The notes: a model not told the origin generated them from the letters alone. A stretch of 64,000 nt of DNA from Candidatus Sulfurimonas marisnigri (GCF_015265475.1 NZ_CP054493.1:2046001-2110000), one strand, 5' to 3'; shown: positions 1 to 9,221, numbered from the stretch's first letter. Program-made: numbers and translations.

Positions 1-318
1 TACGACATGAGCCAAAAAATTAGTGTAGAAGTTATCGCTGAGCGCGCTGATATCTTAGGCCAAATAACTAGCGAGTGTTTAGAAAAATCCCTAAGGGCAG
101 AAATCGGAAAAGAAGTTGAGATTGTAATAGATGGCGAGAGTGATGAGCACGAGTACCTATTAAGTGCAAAAGAGCTTATTTGGGCACCTGAGATTGATGG
201 TGAGATTTATGTAAATGACAGAATTAAAGAGGATGACTTAGTGTTTGGAAAAATCTACAAAGCAAAAATTACCGATATTGTTGGAAATATTCTAACTGCT
301 ACAGTAGATAATGCTTGA
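1..318 (+). CDS. rimO: RimO C-terminus (ribosomal protein S12 methylthiotransferase), partial
   Basis: This is the C-terminal end of a gene that begins before the window; the frame is open from base 1, so the ATG at 7 is internal and not a start. The visible part is a TRAM domain with the run WAPEIDGEIYVND (about residues 59-71 of the visible part), which is the RimO signature; MiaB lacks it. RimO is a radical-SAM enzyme that adds a methylthio group to a conserved aspartate of ribosomal protein S12. The radical-SAM core is outside the window. The gene overlaps tilS by 8 bases, so the two are probably translated from one message. Family assignment rests on the tail only. Confidence 0.8.
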   Translation, partial: YDMSQKISVEVIAERADILGQITSECLEKSLRAEIGKEVEIVIDGESDEHEYLLSAKELIWAPEIDGEIYVNDRIKEDDLVFGKIYKAKITDIVGNILTATVDNA

Positions 319-1306
319 GAAACATACACTTCAAAAATTAAAAGATAAAAAAAATCTTTTAGCCTTTTCAGGCGGTGGCGACTCCACTGCTCTGTTTTTT
401 CTTCTTATAAAAAATCACATCCCCTTTGATATAGCAATCGTAAATTATGGAGTCAGAGAGCAGAGTAAAGAAGAAGTTCTTTACTCTAAAGAGTTGGCTA
501 AAACTCATAATTTAAAATGTCATGTATTTAATGCTGTAAAATTTGAAAAAAACTTTGAGGCGAGAGCAAGAGAGATTAGATATGATTTTTTTGAAGAGTT
601 GATTAAAACTTATGGCTATGAAAACCTTATAACTGCACATCATCTTGGTGACAGATTTGAGTGGATGCTTATGCAGTTTTGCAAAGGTGCTGGTTGTGCT
701 GAAATAGCTGGAATGCAAGTAGAGGATAACAGAGGTTTTTACACACTTATTCGTCCGCTACTTCATCTAGACAAACAAGAACTTTTAGCCTATCTACATG
801 CTAACAAAAGCAAATACTTTGAAGATGAGAGTAACCTAAATGAAGATATAAAAAGAAACTCTTTTAGACACAATTATTCACTTCCTCTTTTAGAAAAATA
901 CCTCTCTGGAATCAAAAAAAGTTTTGAGTATTTGGATGAAGACAGAAATAGTCTTATTCAAGAACTTGAAATTAATATTATTGGTGAGTTCGCATACTTT
1001 GAAAACTCACAAAATTCAAGAACTAACATCTACACAATTGACAAATATCTAAAACTAAAAGGCTACATGTTAAGTGCAAAAGAGAGAGAGCTTTTAAAGA
1101 GTGAAGAGACAGCCGTAGTTGGACGAAAATATGTAGTTAATCAAAATAGTGACTTTGTTTTTATTGCGCCATTTACAAATGCGGTAATGTCAAAAGAGTT
1201 TAAAGAAGAGATGAGAATTTTAAAAATTGAGCCAAAACTTCGCCCATACTTATATAAAAACCAAGAACTCTTTATAAAAATAAAAGAGTTACTTAGTCGC
1301 GGTTAA
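311..1306 (+). CDS. tilS: tRNA(Ile)-lysidine synthase TilS
   Basis: The enzyme modifies C34 of the CAU-anticodon tRNA-Ile to lysidine using ATP and lysine, so that AUA codons are read as Ile. The N-type ATP pyrophosphatase P-loop SGGGDS is at residues 20-25, followed by the typical ITAHHLGD-like segment near residue 110. At 331 residues it is a short TilS without the long C-terminal domain of the E. coli protein, which is usual for Campylobacterota. The start overlaps the rimO stop, and the 3' end overlaps the convergent PilO-like gene by 18 bases. Confidence is high from the P-loop and the length. Confidence 0.93.
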   Translation: MLEKHTLQKLKDKKNLLAFSGGGDSTALFFLLIKNHIPFDIAIVNYGVREQSKEEVLYSKELAKTHNLKCHVFNAVKFEKNFEARAREIRYDFFEELIKTYGYENLITAHHLGDRFEWMLMQFCKGAGCAEIAGMQVEDNRGFYTLIRPLLHLDKQELLAYLHANKSKYFEDESNLNEDIKRNSFRHNYSLPLLEKYLSGIKKSFEYLDEDRNSLIQELEINIIGEFAYFENSQNSRTNIYTIDKYLKLKGYMLSAKERELLKSEETAVVGRKYVVNQNSDFVFIAPFTNAVMSKEFKEEMRILKIEPKLRPYLYKNQELFIKIKELLSRG

Positions 1307-1846
1307 ATCTTTCTTGTTGTTATAGACTTTCATAGTAAAAGATGAGCTAATAATTTCACCGTCTCTTTTAAAGTTTATTGGGAAATTTATACCTATTATC
1401 CAATCACTTTTATTTACGGCATCTAAAAATGTGTAAAAACTCTCAGGTGAACTCATTTCTGATGTTGTATTGACCTCATAAACGACAAAACCCTCTTCGT
1501 CATCTGATTTAGATTGTTTAGATACACTTAAAGAGTTGAAAAAACTTTCATGTTGCTTTTTAAATCTTTGTGCATTAAATTCTATTTCAAATGCTGTTAT
1601 AATGTGTCTGTTGTCAGTTTTTAGTTTTTGAAGTATAACCTCTGTCTCATAAGAAAAATCTTCTATTTGCCTCAATTCAAGGGACTCTTTATTTAAATTA
1701 CTTCTATTAATTCTATACTCTTTTCCAGCTGGAATCAATACAGAAAATGAGAACAGTAAAACAAATATAAGTAAAGATACAGAGAGTCCTAAAAGGTAAA
1801 TATTTTGTCTAGTGATATTAGTTTTCACCCTTAATCTCCTCTTCAT
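1289..1846 (-). CDS. PilO-like inner-membrane assembly protein (hypothetical)
   Basis: The 185-residue protein has a short basic N-terminus, one membrane segment at about residues 17-40, a coiled-coil-like stretch (about 45-80) and a C-terminal alpha/beta part. This is the layout of PilO and GspM, which form the periplasmic alignment complex of type IV pilus, type II secretion or DNA-uptake machines. Sequence similarity to well-known PilO proteins is weak, and the call rests mainly on topology and on being last in a PilM-PilN-PilO-ordered set. It overlaps the preceding PilN-like gene by 29 bases, so translational coupling is likely. It could instead belong to the Cts DNA-uptake apparatus of this phylum. 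Confidence 0.5.
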   Translation of the reverse strand: MKRRLRVKTNITRQNIYLLGLSVSLLIFVLLFSFSVLIPAGKEYRINRSNLNKESLELRQIEDFSYETEVILQKLKTDNRHIITAFEIEFNAQRFKKQHESFFNSLSVSKQSKSDDEEGFVVYEVNTTSEMSSPESFYTFLDAVNKSDWIIGINFPINFKRDGEIISSSFTMKVYNNKKDLTATK

Positions 1847-2342
1847 CTATATGATTTGTAGAGACAAATCTATACCAGCCATTTTGGGCAGGATAAAAAC
1901 TACTGTAACTTCTATTAAATATTGAACGAAGTGGTGCTTGAAGCATAAAGTTGTATATATCTTTATTTGGTGTAATCCCGTATAGAATCAACCCATCTTT
2001 CATGATTTTTGCTTGAGAGAGAGTTATTCTGCTTGGAACTAAATCAAACATATTATTTATACTATCTTTGAGTACGCTATTTTTTGTGAAAACTATTTCG
2101 CTAAGCATACTCTGCTTCTCTATTTTCGTTATTTGTTTTTTCATATTTTCAATACGAATCCGTAGCTCTTGTTTTTGCTGACTTATCTCAATCCTATTTT
2201 GATCAAATCTATAGTCACGAAATAATAAAAAAATATATGTTAGTAAAAGCATAAGAAGCGCCACTGCAAAAAAAGTAAAAAGAAGTTGCATCTCAGTGGT
2301 TAAAGCGGTTTTAGACCTAGGTTTAATATAGCTATATTTCAT
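1818..2342 (-). CDS. PilN-like inner-membrane assembly protein (hypothetical)
   Basis: The 174-residue protein has a cytoplasmic basic tail, one hydrophobic segment at about residues 20-45 and then a charged coiled coil (about 48-85), followed by a small folded domain. PilN and GspL C-terminal parts have this topology and bind PilM inside the cell and PilO outside. The start codon overlaps the stop of the PilM-like gene by four bases (ATGA), typical of a stoichiometric complex. No catalytic motif is expected or seen. The family call is by topology and order, not by a recognised signature. Confidence 0.5.
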   Translation of the reverse strand: MKYSYIKPRSKTALTTEMQLLFTFFAVALLMLLLTYIFLLFRDYRFDQNRIEISQQKQELRIRIENMKKQITKIEKQSMLSEIVFTKNSVLKDSINNMFDLVPSRITLSQAKIMKDGLILYGITPNKDIYNFMLQAPLRSIFNRSYSSFYPAQNGWYRFVSTNHIDEEEIKGEN

Positions 2343-3331
2343 AGTAGCTCCGCCTTGGCCATCTCACAAACCTCAACACATAAATCAATCTTTCTTATAA
2401 CAACACTTAAAAACATCTCCTCTTCTAAATATCTCTTAAGGTCTTTACTCACACCAATGGCATCTGCAATAAAAATACTTTCAACAAAATCACTATTGCA
2501 TTCCTCATCTTTATAAAAAGAGTTTACACAATCGTGTATTAGCAAAAATCTCTTATAGTCTTCATTAAATCCTTCTTCTTCTTCAACTTCATAACTTTCT
2601 TCAACTATCTCTTTCATATCTAGTGCTTCTGCAAATTCATCTATATCGTCACTGCTGTCTAGATCTTCTATATCACCAAAATCATCTAAGTCGTCAGAGT
2701 CAACCTCTTCTAAATCGATATCATCCATGTCTAATAATATATCTTCATCTAAAGAGGAGTCAATAAGAAGACCCTCTTTATCATCATTGGTATTAATATT
2801 TAAATATTTTGCATAAAGCAATTTAGAATTATCAAAAATTGTGAAAGATATATTTAAATCTTCAACCAATAAAAACATTGCAAAATGTCTCTCTATTTTA
2901 TCATTAAAAAACCTAGTCATTATCACAAAAGGAGAAAATATAAAATCTAGACCTATGCTTTTATACTCTTTATTAATTAAACGTATTTCATCTTCTGATG
3001 TATATACAGCCAGCGCATTAGAAATACATACACTTTTTGAAGAATCAACATCAATATAATCACTCATATCACCAGCAGTACATGTAGGAACTGCCCCTTG
3101 AGTTAAAGATTTATCTAAAATTGAAATATAATAATATGGTGATGATTTAATGTAGTTCTTAATAAATTCATACATTTTTGAATTTATACTGATTGTGTCA
3201 AAGCGCATTTGGACACTATCAACTACCGTACCCTGAGAACACACTTCTACATATACAACGCTCGTTGTACCCTCAACAATAATATTAATAAAAATTTTTG
3301 TATAAAAAGCATCTATCAATTTTGCAATCAT
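2339..3331 (-). CDS. PilM-like protein with long acidic insert (hypothetical)
   Basis: The 330-residue protein has no membrane segment. Its N-terminal half (about 1-185) alternates strands and helices in a way consistent with an actin-like PilM/GspL cytoplasmic fold, though no phosphate-loop motif is clear. Residues about 190-255 are a low-complexity run of Asp, Glu and Ser, after which a folded tail resumes. It is first of three overlapping genes in PilM-PilN-PilO order and overlaps the recombinase gene upstream by four bases. A cytoplasmic partner of a pilus or DNA-uptake machine is the best inference. The acidic insert is unusual for PilM. Confidence 0.45.
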   Translation of the reverse strand: MIAKLIDAFYTKIFINIIVEGTTSVVYVEVCSQGTVVDSVQMRFDTISINSKMYEFIKNYIKSSPYYYISILDKSLTQGAVPTCTAGDMSDYIDVDSSKSVCISNALAVYTSEDEIRLINKEYKSIGLDFIFSPFVIMTRFFNDKIERHFAMFLLVEDLNISFTIFDNSKLLYAKYLNINTNDDKEGLLIDSSLDEDILLDMDDIDLEEVDSDDLDDFGDIEDLDSSDDIDEFAEALDMKEIVEESYEVEEEEGFNEDYKRFLLIHDCVNSFYKDEECNSDFVESIFIADAIGVSKDLKRYLEEEMFLSVVIRKIDLCVEVCEMAKAELL

Positions 3332-4206
3332 TGATTATCCACTTTACAAAGAGGATGTGCTCTACTATAATTTTGTTGTTTCAATGCACTACCCAGTTTT
3401 GTATATATTTGCGTTGTCGCCATAGACGAGTGACCCAGCAACTCACTAACATCCGCTATTGGAGCACTACCATTTAACAGCTCAGATGCATAGGAATGAC
3501 GAAGTTGATGAGGCGTAACTTTCAACCCAACTCTTCTAAAGACTTTTATAATAATATATCTTAGACTGTTTTCGCTTAATTTTTCGCCATTTTTTTCTAA
3601 AATGAACTTTTTTTGCAGTGTTGTACTCAAATGTTCTTCAAGCATCTCTTTTGTAGAAGCTAAAAGTGGAATATCTCTATGTTTATTTCCTTTTCCCAAA
3701 ACCCTGACCCACTCATCTGATATATCATCTATCTTAAGTGAAGAGAGTTCAGATATTCTCAGCCCTAAAGTGTAAAACATTGTTACAATCAACTTCTCGT
3801 CTGATCCACAGTAGGACAAAGCTTCTAGAATGTGTTTATGAGAGATTGGCTTTGGAAGAGTTTTTGCAACCTTTACGCTATCATCTGCCTTTAAGGTCAC
3901 TTCTACACCATTCTCATTAAGATACTCAACAAATGAACGTATAGAACTAAGTTTTTTGCTGATAGTTTTTGGATTTAGAGAAGCAATTTTAATTCGATAT
4001 GGCATAAGATTAAAAAGAAGATAATTTTTTTCTTCTACTATTTCTATATGTAATAATGCTTCTTTTAAAGACTCATCATAACTTTTTACAGTTAAATCGG
4101 AGTAGCCCAGCTCCTCTAGGTTTTGTAAAAATTCTTTGCGCTTAGCGCTTATTAACTTTTTCAAGAAGCTTCTCAAACATATCATAATATTTTGCTGATT
4201 GGGCAA
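3328..4206 (-). CDS. xerH: XerH-type tyrosine recombinase
   Basis: It carries a SAM-like N-terminal DNA-binding region and a C-terminal catalytic domain with the tyrosine-recombinase set: Arg in GLRISEL (about residue 150), Lys in GKGNKHRD, HQLRH at 233-237, GH at about 259 and the nucleophile Tyr in IYTKL at 268. Campylobacterota use one Xer protein (XerH) at a dif site instead of an XerC/XerD pair, so chromosome-dimer resolution is likely. No dif site was recognised here. The stated start overlaps the upstream gene by 65 bases; a TTG about 13 codons in would shorten this, and no ribosome-binding site decides between them. Confidence 0.8.
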   Translation of the reverse strand: MPNQQNIMICLRSFLKKLISAKRKEFLQNLEELGYSDLTVKSYDESLKEALLHIEIVEEKNYLLFNLMPYRIKIASLNPKTISKKLSSIRSFVEYLNENGVEVTLKADDSVKVAKTLPKPISHKHILEALSYCGSDEKLIVTMFYTLGLRISELSSLKIDDISDEWVRVLGKGNKHRDIPLLASTKEMLEEHLSTTLQKKFILEKNGEKLSENSLRYIIIKVFRRVGLKVTPHQLRHSYASELLNGSAPIADVSELLGHSSMATTQIYTKLGSALKQQNYSRAHPLCKVDNQ

Positions 4207-4600
4207 CTAACTCTTTATCGGTTATAACGCTTGGTGCCAACTTTATATATGCGCTAATCATAATATTACAAATCATCCTGATTTTAGCTTTGTCTGAATC
4301 TGAAATATCTTCATGCAGTGCAATCTCATCTATTACCTTAGTATATTTTTTAGCATCATCATTGTATCTAACATATCTAAGTGAATTTTGAGATTGAGCC
4401 ATAATAGTTGCTGCCATACGGTTATATACATCCAAACTAAATGCTTCTTTAGCCAGATTATAAGCCTCTTTGTAGTCTGAAACTTCATAATAGTATTTAG
4501 CTTTTAAAGACTTTTCATAAGATGGGCTTAATAAATAAAATCCACCCATAATCGCAAATAAAGAGAATGAAAAAATGAAAAATATTATCTTAGGCTTCAT
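4142..4600 (-). CDS. Membrane-anchored protein of unknown function
   Basis: The 152-residue protein begins with a single hydrophobic segment (about residues 3-24), which could be an uncleaved signal anchor; the rest is helical and predicted outside the membrane. Residues about 33-70 (KAKYYYEVSDYKEAYNLAKEAF and following) look like one tetratricopeptide-type helical hairpin, so a scaffold role is possible. It overlaps both neighbours, the acyltransferase upstream by 11 bases and the recombinase downstream, so it is a fixed member of the operon. I do not recognise the family. Confidence 0.6.
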   Translation of the reverse strand: MKPKIIFFIFSFSLFAIMGGFYLLSPSYEKSLKAKYYYEVSDYKEAYNLAKEAFSLDVYNRMAATIMAQSQNSLRYVRYNDDAKKYTKVIDEIALHEDISDSDKAKIRMICNIMISAYIKLAPSVITDKELVAQSAKYYDMFEKLLEKVNKR

Positions 4601-5216
4601 GTTTAAGTAATCCTTCCTTGATTAAAAGCTTAGCCTCTTCTATATCCATTTCACTAACATCAATTTCAGATGTTGAATAATAATGTAAAGTCCCAAAAGG
4701 CTTTGGAATAATAAACTTATCCCAAGAGTTTAACTGCCAAAATTTTGTAGGCTTTACGTTGAATAGCGCTATCTTTGCTTTGGTTTTTTTAGCCATTATT
4801 ACAATACCATCAGCAACTTCATGCCTTGGACCCTTAGGACCATCTGGTGTAATGCCTATATCGTATCCATCTTTTAATGCTCTTATACCCTGAATCAAAA
4901 CTTTTGCTGCATTTCTGTTTGTAGAACCAGCAATAGTTTCTAACCCAAAGTATTCTATAGTTTTTGAGATTAAAAGTCCATCAAAATGGCTGGATATTAA
5001 AACTTTAGCATTAGGGGTTTTTCTGTATTGGAAATAAAGATAAGGGAGCATTAAAAGTTCACCATGCCAACAAGCAAAAATAATAGGTTCACTACCTACA
5101 CTTTTTGGAGCATGGAACACTTTCTTGTTTGTCACGTACAATAATCTAATCAATAAAGATGCGAAAAATGGAACAACCATTAGTACGGTTGCTCGAAACA
5201 ATTTTTTACGCAACAA
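4590..5216 (-). CDS. DUF374 lysophospholipid acyltransferase-family protein
   Basis: The 208-residue protein has a hydrophobic N-terminus and the motif order of the DUF374 branch of the LPLAT superfamily: [10 protein letters not shown] near residue 49, [20 protein letters not shown] and [13 protein letters not shown]. The HGELL block replaces the HX4D box of PlsC. Members are thought to acylate lipid A or phospholipid precursors at the inner membrane, but the substrate cannot be read from sequence. The start overlaps the miaB stop by 11 bases. Confidence 0.82.
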   Translation of the reverse strand: MLRKKLFRATVLMVVPFFASLLIRLLYVTNKKVFHAPKSVGSEPIIFACWHGELLMLPYLYFQYRKTPNAKVLISSHFDGLLISKTIEYFGLETIAGSTNRNAAKVLIQGIRALKDGYDIGITPDGPKGPRHEVADGIVIMAKKTKAKIALFNVKPTKFWQLNSWDKFIIPKPFGTLHYYSTSEIDVSEMDIEEAKLLIKEGLLKHEA

Positions 5217-6507
5217 CTTCTCCAGTTAAAATAGTTCTGCCGATTGCAGTAATTTTAACATCACGAAATTCACCTAAAAGTTCATCTGAACCTTTAACTT
5301 TTATTACAATATTATTGTCACTTCTTCCACTTACGAAATAATCTTTATTTAAATCTTCAAAATATACTCTGTATATTTTTCCTAAAGATGTTGCATTTAT
5401 CTCATCTAGTATCTCAGTATTAAGATTTTGCAACGATGTTAATCTAAAAGAGGCTACATCTTCGTCTACCGTATTTGTAAAATGCTCTGCCTCTGTCTCT
5501 GGACGAGGTGAATATTTAAAAGAGAATATTTGATCAAATCTTACTCTCTTCATAACGTCAATAGTATCTGCGAAATCTTCATCACTCTCACCAGGAAACG
5601 CAACAATAATATCTGTAGAGATACTAACCTCAGGACATACGCTTCTTAGTTTTTCTACTCTCTCTAAAAACCACTCTTTTGAGTAACCGCGTTTCATATC
5701 TTTAAGTACTTTTGTGGAACCGCTTTGTAGTGGCATATGCATAGATTTACAGATTTTAGGGTTTCTTGCAAACTCCTCTATAAACTCATCATCCATATGA
5801 AACGGGTGCGGGGATGTAAAGCGAATTCTCTCTAGTCCATCAATTAGACTCAAGCGACGAAGCAACTCTGAGAAGTTAACTTTTTCATGTTCACCTGAAA
5901 ACCTGCGACCATAGTTATTTACATTTTGTCCTAGTAAAAAAACCTCTTTAGCTCCGCCTTTTACAGCTCTAGTAGCTTCACGGATAATAAGTTCATCTGG
6001 GATAGATATCTCATCACCTCTTGTTTTTGGAACTATACAATAGGTACAGGATTTATCACAACCCATAGATATATTTATAAATGCTTTATAAGGTGATGTT
6101 CTAAAGTCATCAAAAGCAAACTCACTTTCGTCATAGTTAATATCTATTTCGACAGCTTTTTCCCTATGTAGGACATCTGTTATTTTAGAGACATTTCTAG
6201 CACCCAAAACAAAACTAACATATGGAGCGCGTTTAATAATCTCCTCGCCCAAGTGAGAGGCAGTACAGCCACAAACACCGATTTTAGCACCATCTTTTTT
6301 CTTTTTATTAAATACGCCCAACTCTGAAAAAAGCTTAGAAACTGGTTTTTCTCTAACTGAACAAGTATTTATTAAAATTAAATCTGCGCTTGCCAAATCA
6401 TCAGTAAGAGTGTAATTCTCTTTTTCGCTAAGCTGAGCAATAATATGCTCTGAGTCGCGAGAATTCATAGCACAACCTAATGTTTCAATAAATAGATTCT
6501 TTGACAT
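5206..6507 (-). CDS. miaB: tRNA-2-methylthio-N6-dimethylallyladenosine synthase MiaB
   Basis: MiaB methylthiolates i6A37 of tRNAs that read UNN codons. The N-terminal MTTase domain carries cysteines at residue 12 (TLGCAMN), about 49 (NTCSVREKP) and about 80 (GVCGC). The radical-SAM triad is in [18 protein letters not shown] at about 148-165, and a TRAM domain ends the protein. NTCSVREKP separates MiaB from RimO. Length of 433 fits the family. It sits between an HP0268-like gene (9-base gap) and the DUF374 gene, an arrangement consistent with Campylobacterota genomes. Confidence 0.95.
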   Translation of the reverse strand: MSKNLFIETLGCAMNSRDSEHIIAQLSEKENYTLTDDLASADLILINTCSVREKPVSKLFSELGVFNKKKKDGAKIGVCGCTASHLGEEIIKRAPYVSFVLGARNVSKITDVLHREKAVEIDINYDESEFAFDDFRTSPYKAFINISMGCDKSCTYCIVPKTRGDEISIPDELIIREATRAVKGGAKEVFLLGQNVNNYGRRFSGEHEKVNFSELLRRLSLIDGLERIRFTSPHPFHMDDEFIEEFARNPKICKSMHMPLQSGSTKVLKDMKRGYSKEWFLERVEKLRSVCPEVSISTDIIVAFPGESDEDFADTIDVMKRVRFDQIFSFKYSPRPETEAEHFTNTVDEDVASFRLTSLQNLNTEILDEINATSLGKIYRVYFEDLNKDYFVSGRSDNNIVIKVKGSDELLGEFRDVKITAIGRTILTGEVVA

Positions 6508-6516
6508 AAATTAACT

Positions 6517-6762
6517 TTATTTTATAATATGAACTTGGTACATGTACTCACTGTCTGCAAGACCATATTTAACTTCACTCATATAAAAACTTTTGCCTTT
6601 TTCTTCAAAATAGTCTTGAAGTTCTAGTAAATCTTTATGAGAGTTCTCTTTGTCAAAATAGAAAATAACACTGTCATCTTTTTCAACGCTAGCTTCTAAT
6701 TTAGCCAAATCAACTTTCTTTGGTTTTGATGCAACATCAGTTCTTGCAAATTTTAAATCCAT
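6517..6762 (-). CDS. HP0268-like small protein (putative nuclease)
   Basis: The 81-residue protein matches my recollection of Helicobacter pylori HP0268, including the segment VIFYFDKENSHKDLLELQDY and the C-terminal YQVHIIK. HP0268 has been reported as a Smr-like fold protein with nicking and ribonuclease activity; activity here is inferred. It is the promoter-proximal gene of the miaB operon, and an AAGGA ribosome-binding site precedes the ATG. Charged and AT-rich, with no membrane segment. Confidence 0.75.
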   Translation of the reverse strand: MDLKFARTDVASKPKKVDLAKLEASVEKDDSVIFYFDKENSHKDLLELQDYFEEKGKSFYMSEVKYGLADSEYMYQVHIIK

Positions 6763-6856
6763 AATATAATCCTTAATATTTTAATATTGTAAAAGTCTTG
6801 CATTATATACAAAATCTACTAAAAACTCTATTAAAGATGATTTTATCAAATTTGGG

Positions 6857-7022
6857 TATAATTTTATACTTCATAAGAAATCTCACAAACTTTTAGCACT
6901 GTTTTTTATGAGTAAATCATAAAATTTGCCTTTAAAAGGCTATCTTAAAGAGACTTGGTTTCTTTATCAACTAATTAGATGAAGGTTTACTTCATTTTAT
7001 TAAATAAAATTAAGGGATATTA
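6857..7022 (+). promoter_or_regulatory. nusA promoter and four-hairpin leader
   Basis: A GGG-TATAAT -10 box is at 6857-6862. Between it and the nusA ATG lie four consecutive hairpins: TTTTATGA/TCATAAAA (6904-6924), GCCTTT/AAAGGC (6928-6940), AAAGAGAC/GTTTCTTT with one G-U pair (6947-6965) and ATGAAG/CTTCAT with loop GTTTA (6979-6995). The last is followed by TTTTATT. The ribosome-binding site AAGGGA is at 7012-7017. A leader of about 150 nt with this much local structure is unusual in so compact a genome and suggests autoregulation or attenuation of nusA. No known RNA family was recognised. Confidence 0.6.
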
Positions 7023-8156
7023 ATGGAAAGAATTCTAGATATTATTGATGCAATTGCTCATGAAAAAGGTCTTGAACCTGAAAGAGTAACAGAGGCGTTA
7101 AAAACAGCATTTATTCAAACTGCGAAAAGAGTAATTGATAATAAATTTGCTTTTGAAGCAGTAATTAATAATGAAACAAAAAAACTTGATATTATTCAAA
7201 CTATTACCGTTGTTGCGGATGATGATAATAGACTTCAAGATGAAGAGATAGCTCCTGCTTATATCTCTATATCAGAAGCAAGAGAATATGATGATCAGGT
7301 AGAGCTTGATGATCAGCTTCAAATTCCACATGACCTAGAAGAGTATGGCAGAACTGCTGCATCTCAACTTCACCGCGAAATAGAGTACCACATCCAAAGA
7401 CTAGTTGAAGATGAGATGTTCAATAAGTATAAATCTAAAATTGGCACACTTGTAACAGGTCGTGTAACAAGAGTTGATTCTCAAAATGCTACTTATATAG
7501 ATGTTGATGAAGTTCGTGCAATTCTTCCAATGAAAAGTCGTATAAAAGGTGAACTGTTTAAAGTAGGCGAACATATGAAAGCTGTAGTACGTCGCGTAAA
7601 CATGGATAAAGAGAATGGTATACAGATAGAGCTATCACGTACATCTCCTAAATTTCTAGAAGAATTGTTGGCATTGGAAGTTCCTGAAATTGCTGATGGT
7701 GCTGTTATTGTAGAAGGCAGTGCAAGAATTCCTGGTGAGAGAGCTAAGGTTGCACTTTTAAGTACTCACCCTCAAGTTGATGCCGTTGGAGCAACTGTCG
7801 GTGTAAAGGGTGTCCGTATCAATGCTGTAAGTGCTGAGCTTTTTGGTGAAAATATTGACTGTATTGAGTACACGTCAATACCTGAGCTTTTCATTTCAAG
7901 AATTATGGCTCCTGCAATTATCTCTACTGTTGAGATAATTAAAAATGAAAAAGGTGAAGCCGAGAAAGCAATCATAACACTTCCATCAGATCAAAAGTCA
8001 AAGGCTATCGGCAAAAGCGGCATAAATATCCGTTTAGCATCTATGTTAAGTGGACTAAATATCGAACTAGTTGAGAATGGCAGTACCACTAGTGAAGATG
8101 GAACAATTGAAGAAGCAAAAGATGGCGTTGATGCACTAGAGGCATTGTTTAATTAG
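7023..8156 (+). CDS. nusA: Transcription termination/antitermination protein NusA
   Basis: NusA binds RNA polymerase and modulates pausing, termination and antitermination. The order is N-terminal polymerase-binding domain (about 1-125), S1 domain (about 135-200, with GTLVTGRVTRVDSQNATYIDV) and two KH domains (to about 345, with DQKSKAIGKSGINIRLAS). It lacks the C-terminal acidic repeats of E. coli NusA, which is usual outside Gammaproteobacteria. AAGGGA lies 6 bases before the ATG. It is monocistronic here, flanked by a structured leader and a terminator. Confidence 0.95.
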   Translation: MERILDIIDAIAHEKGLEPERVTEALKTAFIQTAKRVIDNKFAFEAVINNETKKLDIIQTITVVADDDNRLQDEEIAPAYISISEAREYDDQVELDDQLQIPHDLEEYGRTAASQLHREIEYHIQRLVEDEMFNKYKSKIGTLVTGRVTRVDSQNATYIDVDEVRAILPMKSRIKGELFKVGEHMKAVVRRVNMDKENGIQIELSRTSPKFLEELLALEVPEIADGAVIVEGSARIPGERAKVALLSTHPQVDAVGATVGVKGVRINAVSAELFGENIDCIEYTSIPELFISRIMAPAIISTVEIIKNEKGEAEKAIITLPSDQKSKAIGKSGINIRLASMLSGLNIELVENGSTTSEDGTIEEAKDGVDALEALFN

Positions 8157-8219
8157 TTAGTCCATAAAAACGGAACTCGTCCCTTTTACTTCGCTTTGGC
8201 AGCTCTGGCCACTGAAGCT

Positions 8220-8244
8220 TGCCTCTTTTAGAGGCAGAGTTTTT
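8220..8244 (+). terminator. Intrinsic terminator of nusA
   Basis: TGCCTC (8220-8225), loop TTTTA, GAGGCA (8231-8236), followed by GAGTTTTTC. Six perfect pairs and a T-run 64 bases after the nusA stop. On the other strand the hairpin is followed by AGCTT, so it mainly serves nusA. Confidence 0.7.
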
Positions 8245-8261
8245 CACTCTAAAATTTTATT

Positions 8262-9221
8262 TTATCCTCTTTTCATATATGGGTTCAACTTTAATAACAA
8301 CAAATCTGCAATCATATTTCCTAACAGTGTTAAAAATGCTGTTATCATCAAAGTACCCATAATTATCGGATAGTCCCTACTCAGAGCACTCATAAAAAAT
8401 AACTGTCCCATACCTTCTATGCCAAAGATTGATTCTAAAATAACACTACCGCCTATTAGTCCAGGTAGAGAAAGTCCTAAGAGTGTGATAATAGGAGGGA
8501 GCAAGTTTGGAAGTATATAGTAGCGAAGCAGCTCTTTTTTGTTTAACCCGCGAGAGAGTGCGAAGTAGTAGTAATCACTTTTTAATATCTCCAAAGTAAG
8601 TGAGCGGACATATATAATCATACTTCCTAATCCAACAAATATCATAACACCAACCGGTAAAACTAAATGCCAAGCCATATCAAGATAGTAATAAGCACCT
8701 AATTTTGGTTCTATTGAGTGAAGTCCTGATATAGGGAACATATCTAACTTCAAAGAGAAAAATATTATGAAAAGAAGTGCTAAATAAAATGATGGCATAG
8801 AAAATGAAACCAACGAAATCTGCCTAATTAAATAATCCATCTTTTTTTCATAATTTAAAGCCGATTTAATTCCCAAGTATAGTGATATTACAAATACTGC
8901 AACAAGTGCCGTAATATTCATAATCATAGTAACTGGAAGTCGTTTAAGTATCTCTGCACTCACGTCTTGCCCAGACACAAAAGAGATTCCAAAATTAAGA
9001 CTGAATATATTGATTACCCAATCAATATATTGTACATGTAAAGGTTTATCAAGTCCATAAACAGCTTTCAATACAGCTATTGCATCTTGGGTCATATTTG
9101 GATTTAGTTCACCCGCAGCAAAAAAACTATTTGGTGCTGCATGAATTGCCAAAAATGAGATAACAGAAATAATAAGTAACATAAATATTATATAAAAAAG
9201 TTTTTTGATTAGTGCATACAT
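8262..9221 (-). CDS. DppB/OppB-type ABC transporter permease
   Basis: The protein of about 319 residues has six predicted membrane segments and the BPD_transp_1 coupling motif ALSRGLNKKELLRYYILPNLLPP (EAA-type loop) near residue 225. It is the first permease type of a peptide or nickel uptake system. No second permease, ATPase or binding protein is next to it, so it is an orphan in this window or depends on genes elsewhere. An ATG at 9239 also opens the frame, but a TATAAT box at 9229-9234 (minus) lies between the two ATGs, leaving 7 nt before the ATG at 9221. I therefore choose 9221, which implies a leaderless or nearly leaderless mRNA. Confidence 0.85.
   Translation of the reverse strand: MYALIKKLFYIIFMLLIISVISFLAIHAAPNSFFAAGELNPNMTQDAIAVLKAVYGLDKPLHVQYIDWVINIFSLNFGISFVSGQDVSAEILKRLPVTMIMNITALVAVFVISLYLGIKSALNYEKKMDYLIRQISLVSFSMPSFYLALLFIIFFSLKLDMFPISGLHSIEPKLGAYYYLDMAWHLVLPVGVMIFVGLGSMIIYVRSLTLEILKSDYYYFALSRGLNKKELLRYYILPNLLPPIITLLGLSLPGLIGGSVILESIFGIEGMGQLFFMSALSRDYPIIMGTLMITAFLTLLGNMIADLLLLKLNPYMKRG

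Noticed and set aside
3328-4206. Tyrosine recombinase as sign of an integrated element
   Set aside because: It lies within a tight operon of housekeeping genes and is XerH-like, with no att-like repeats nearby.
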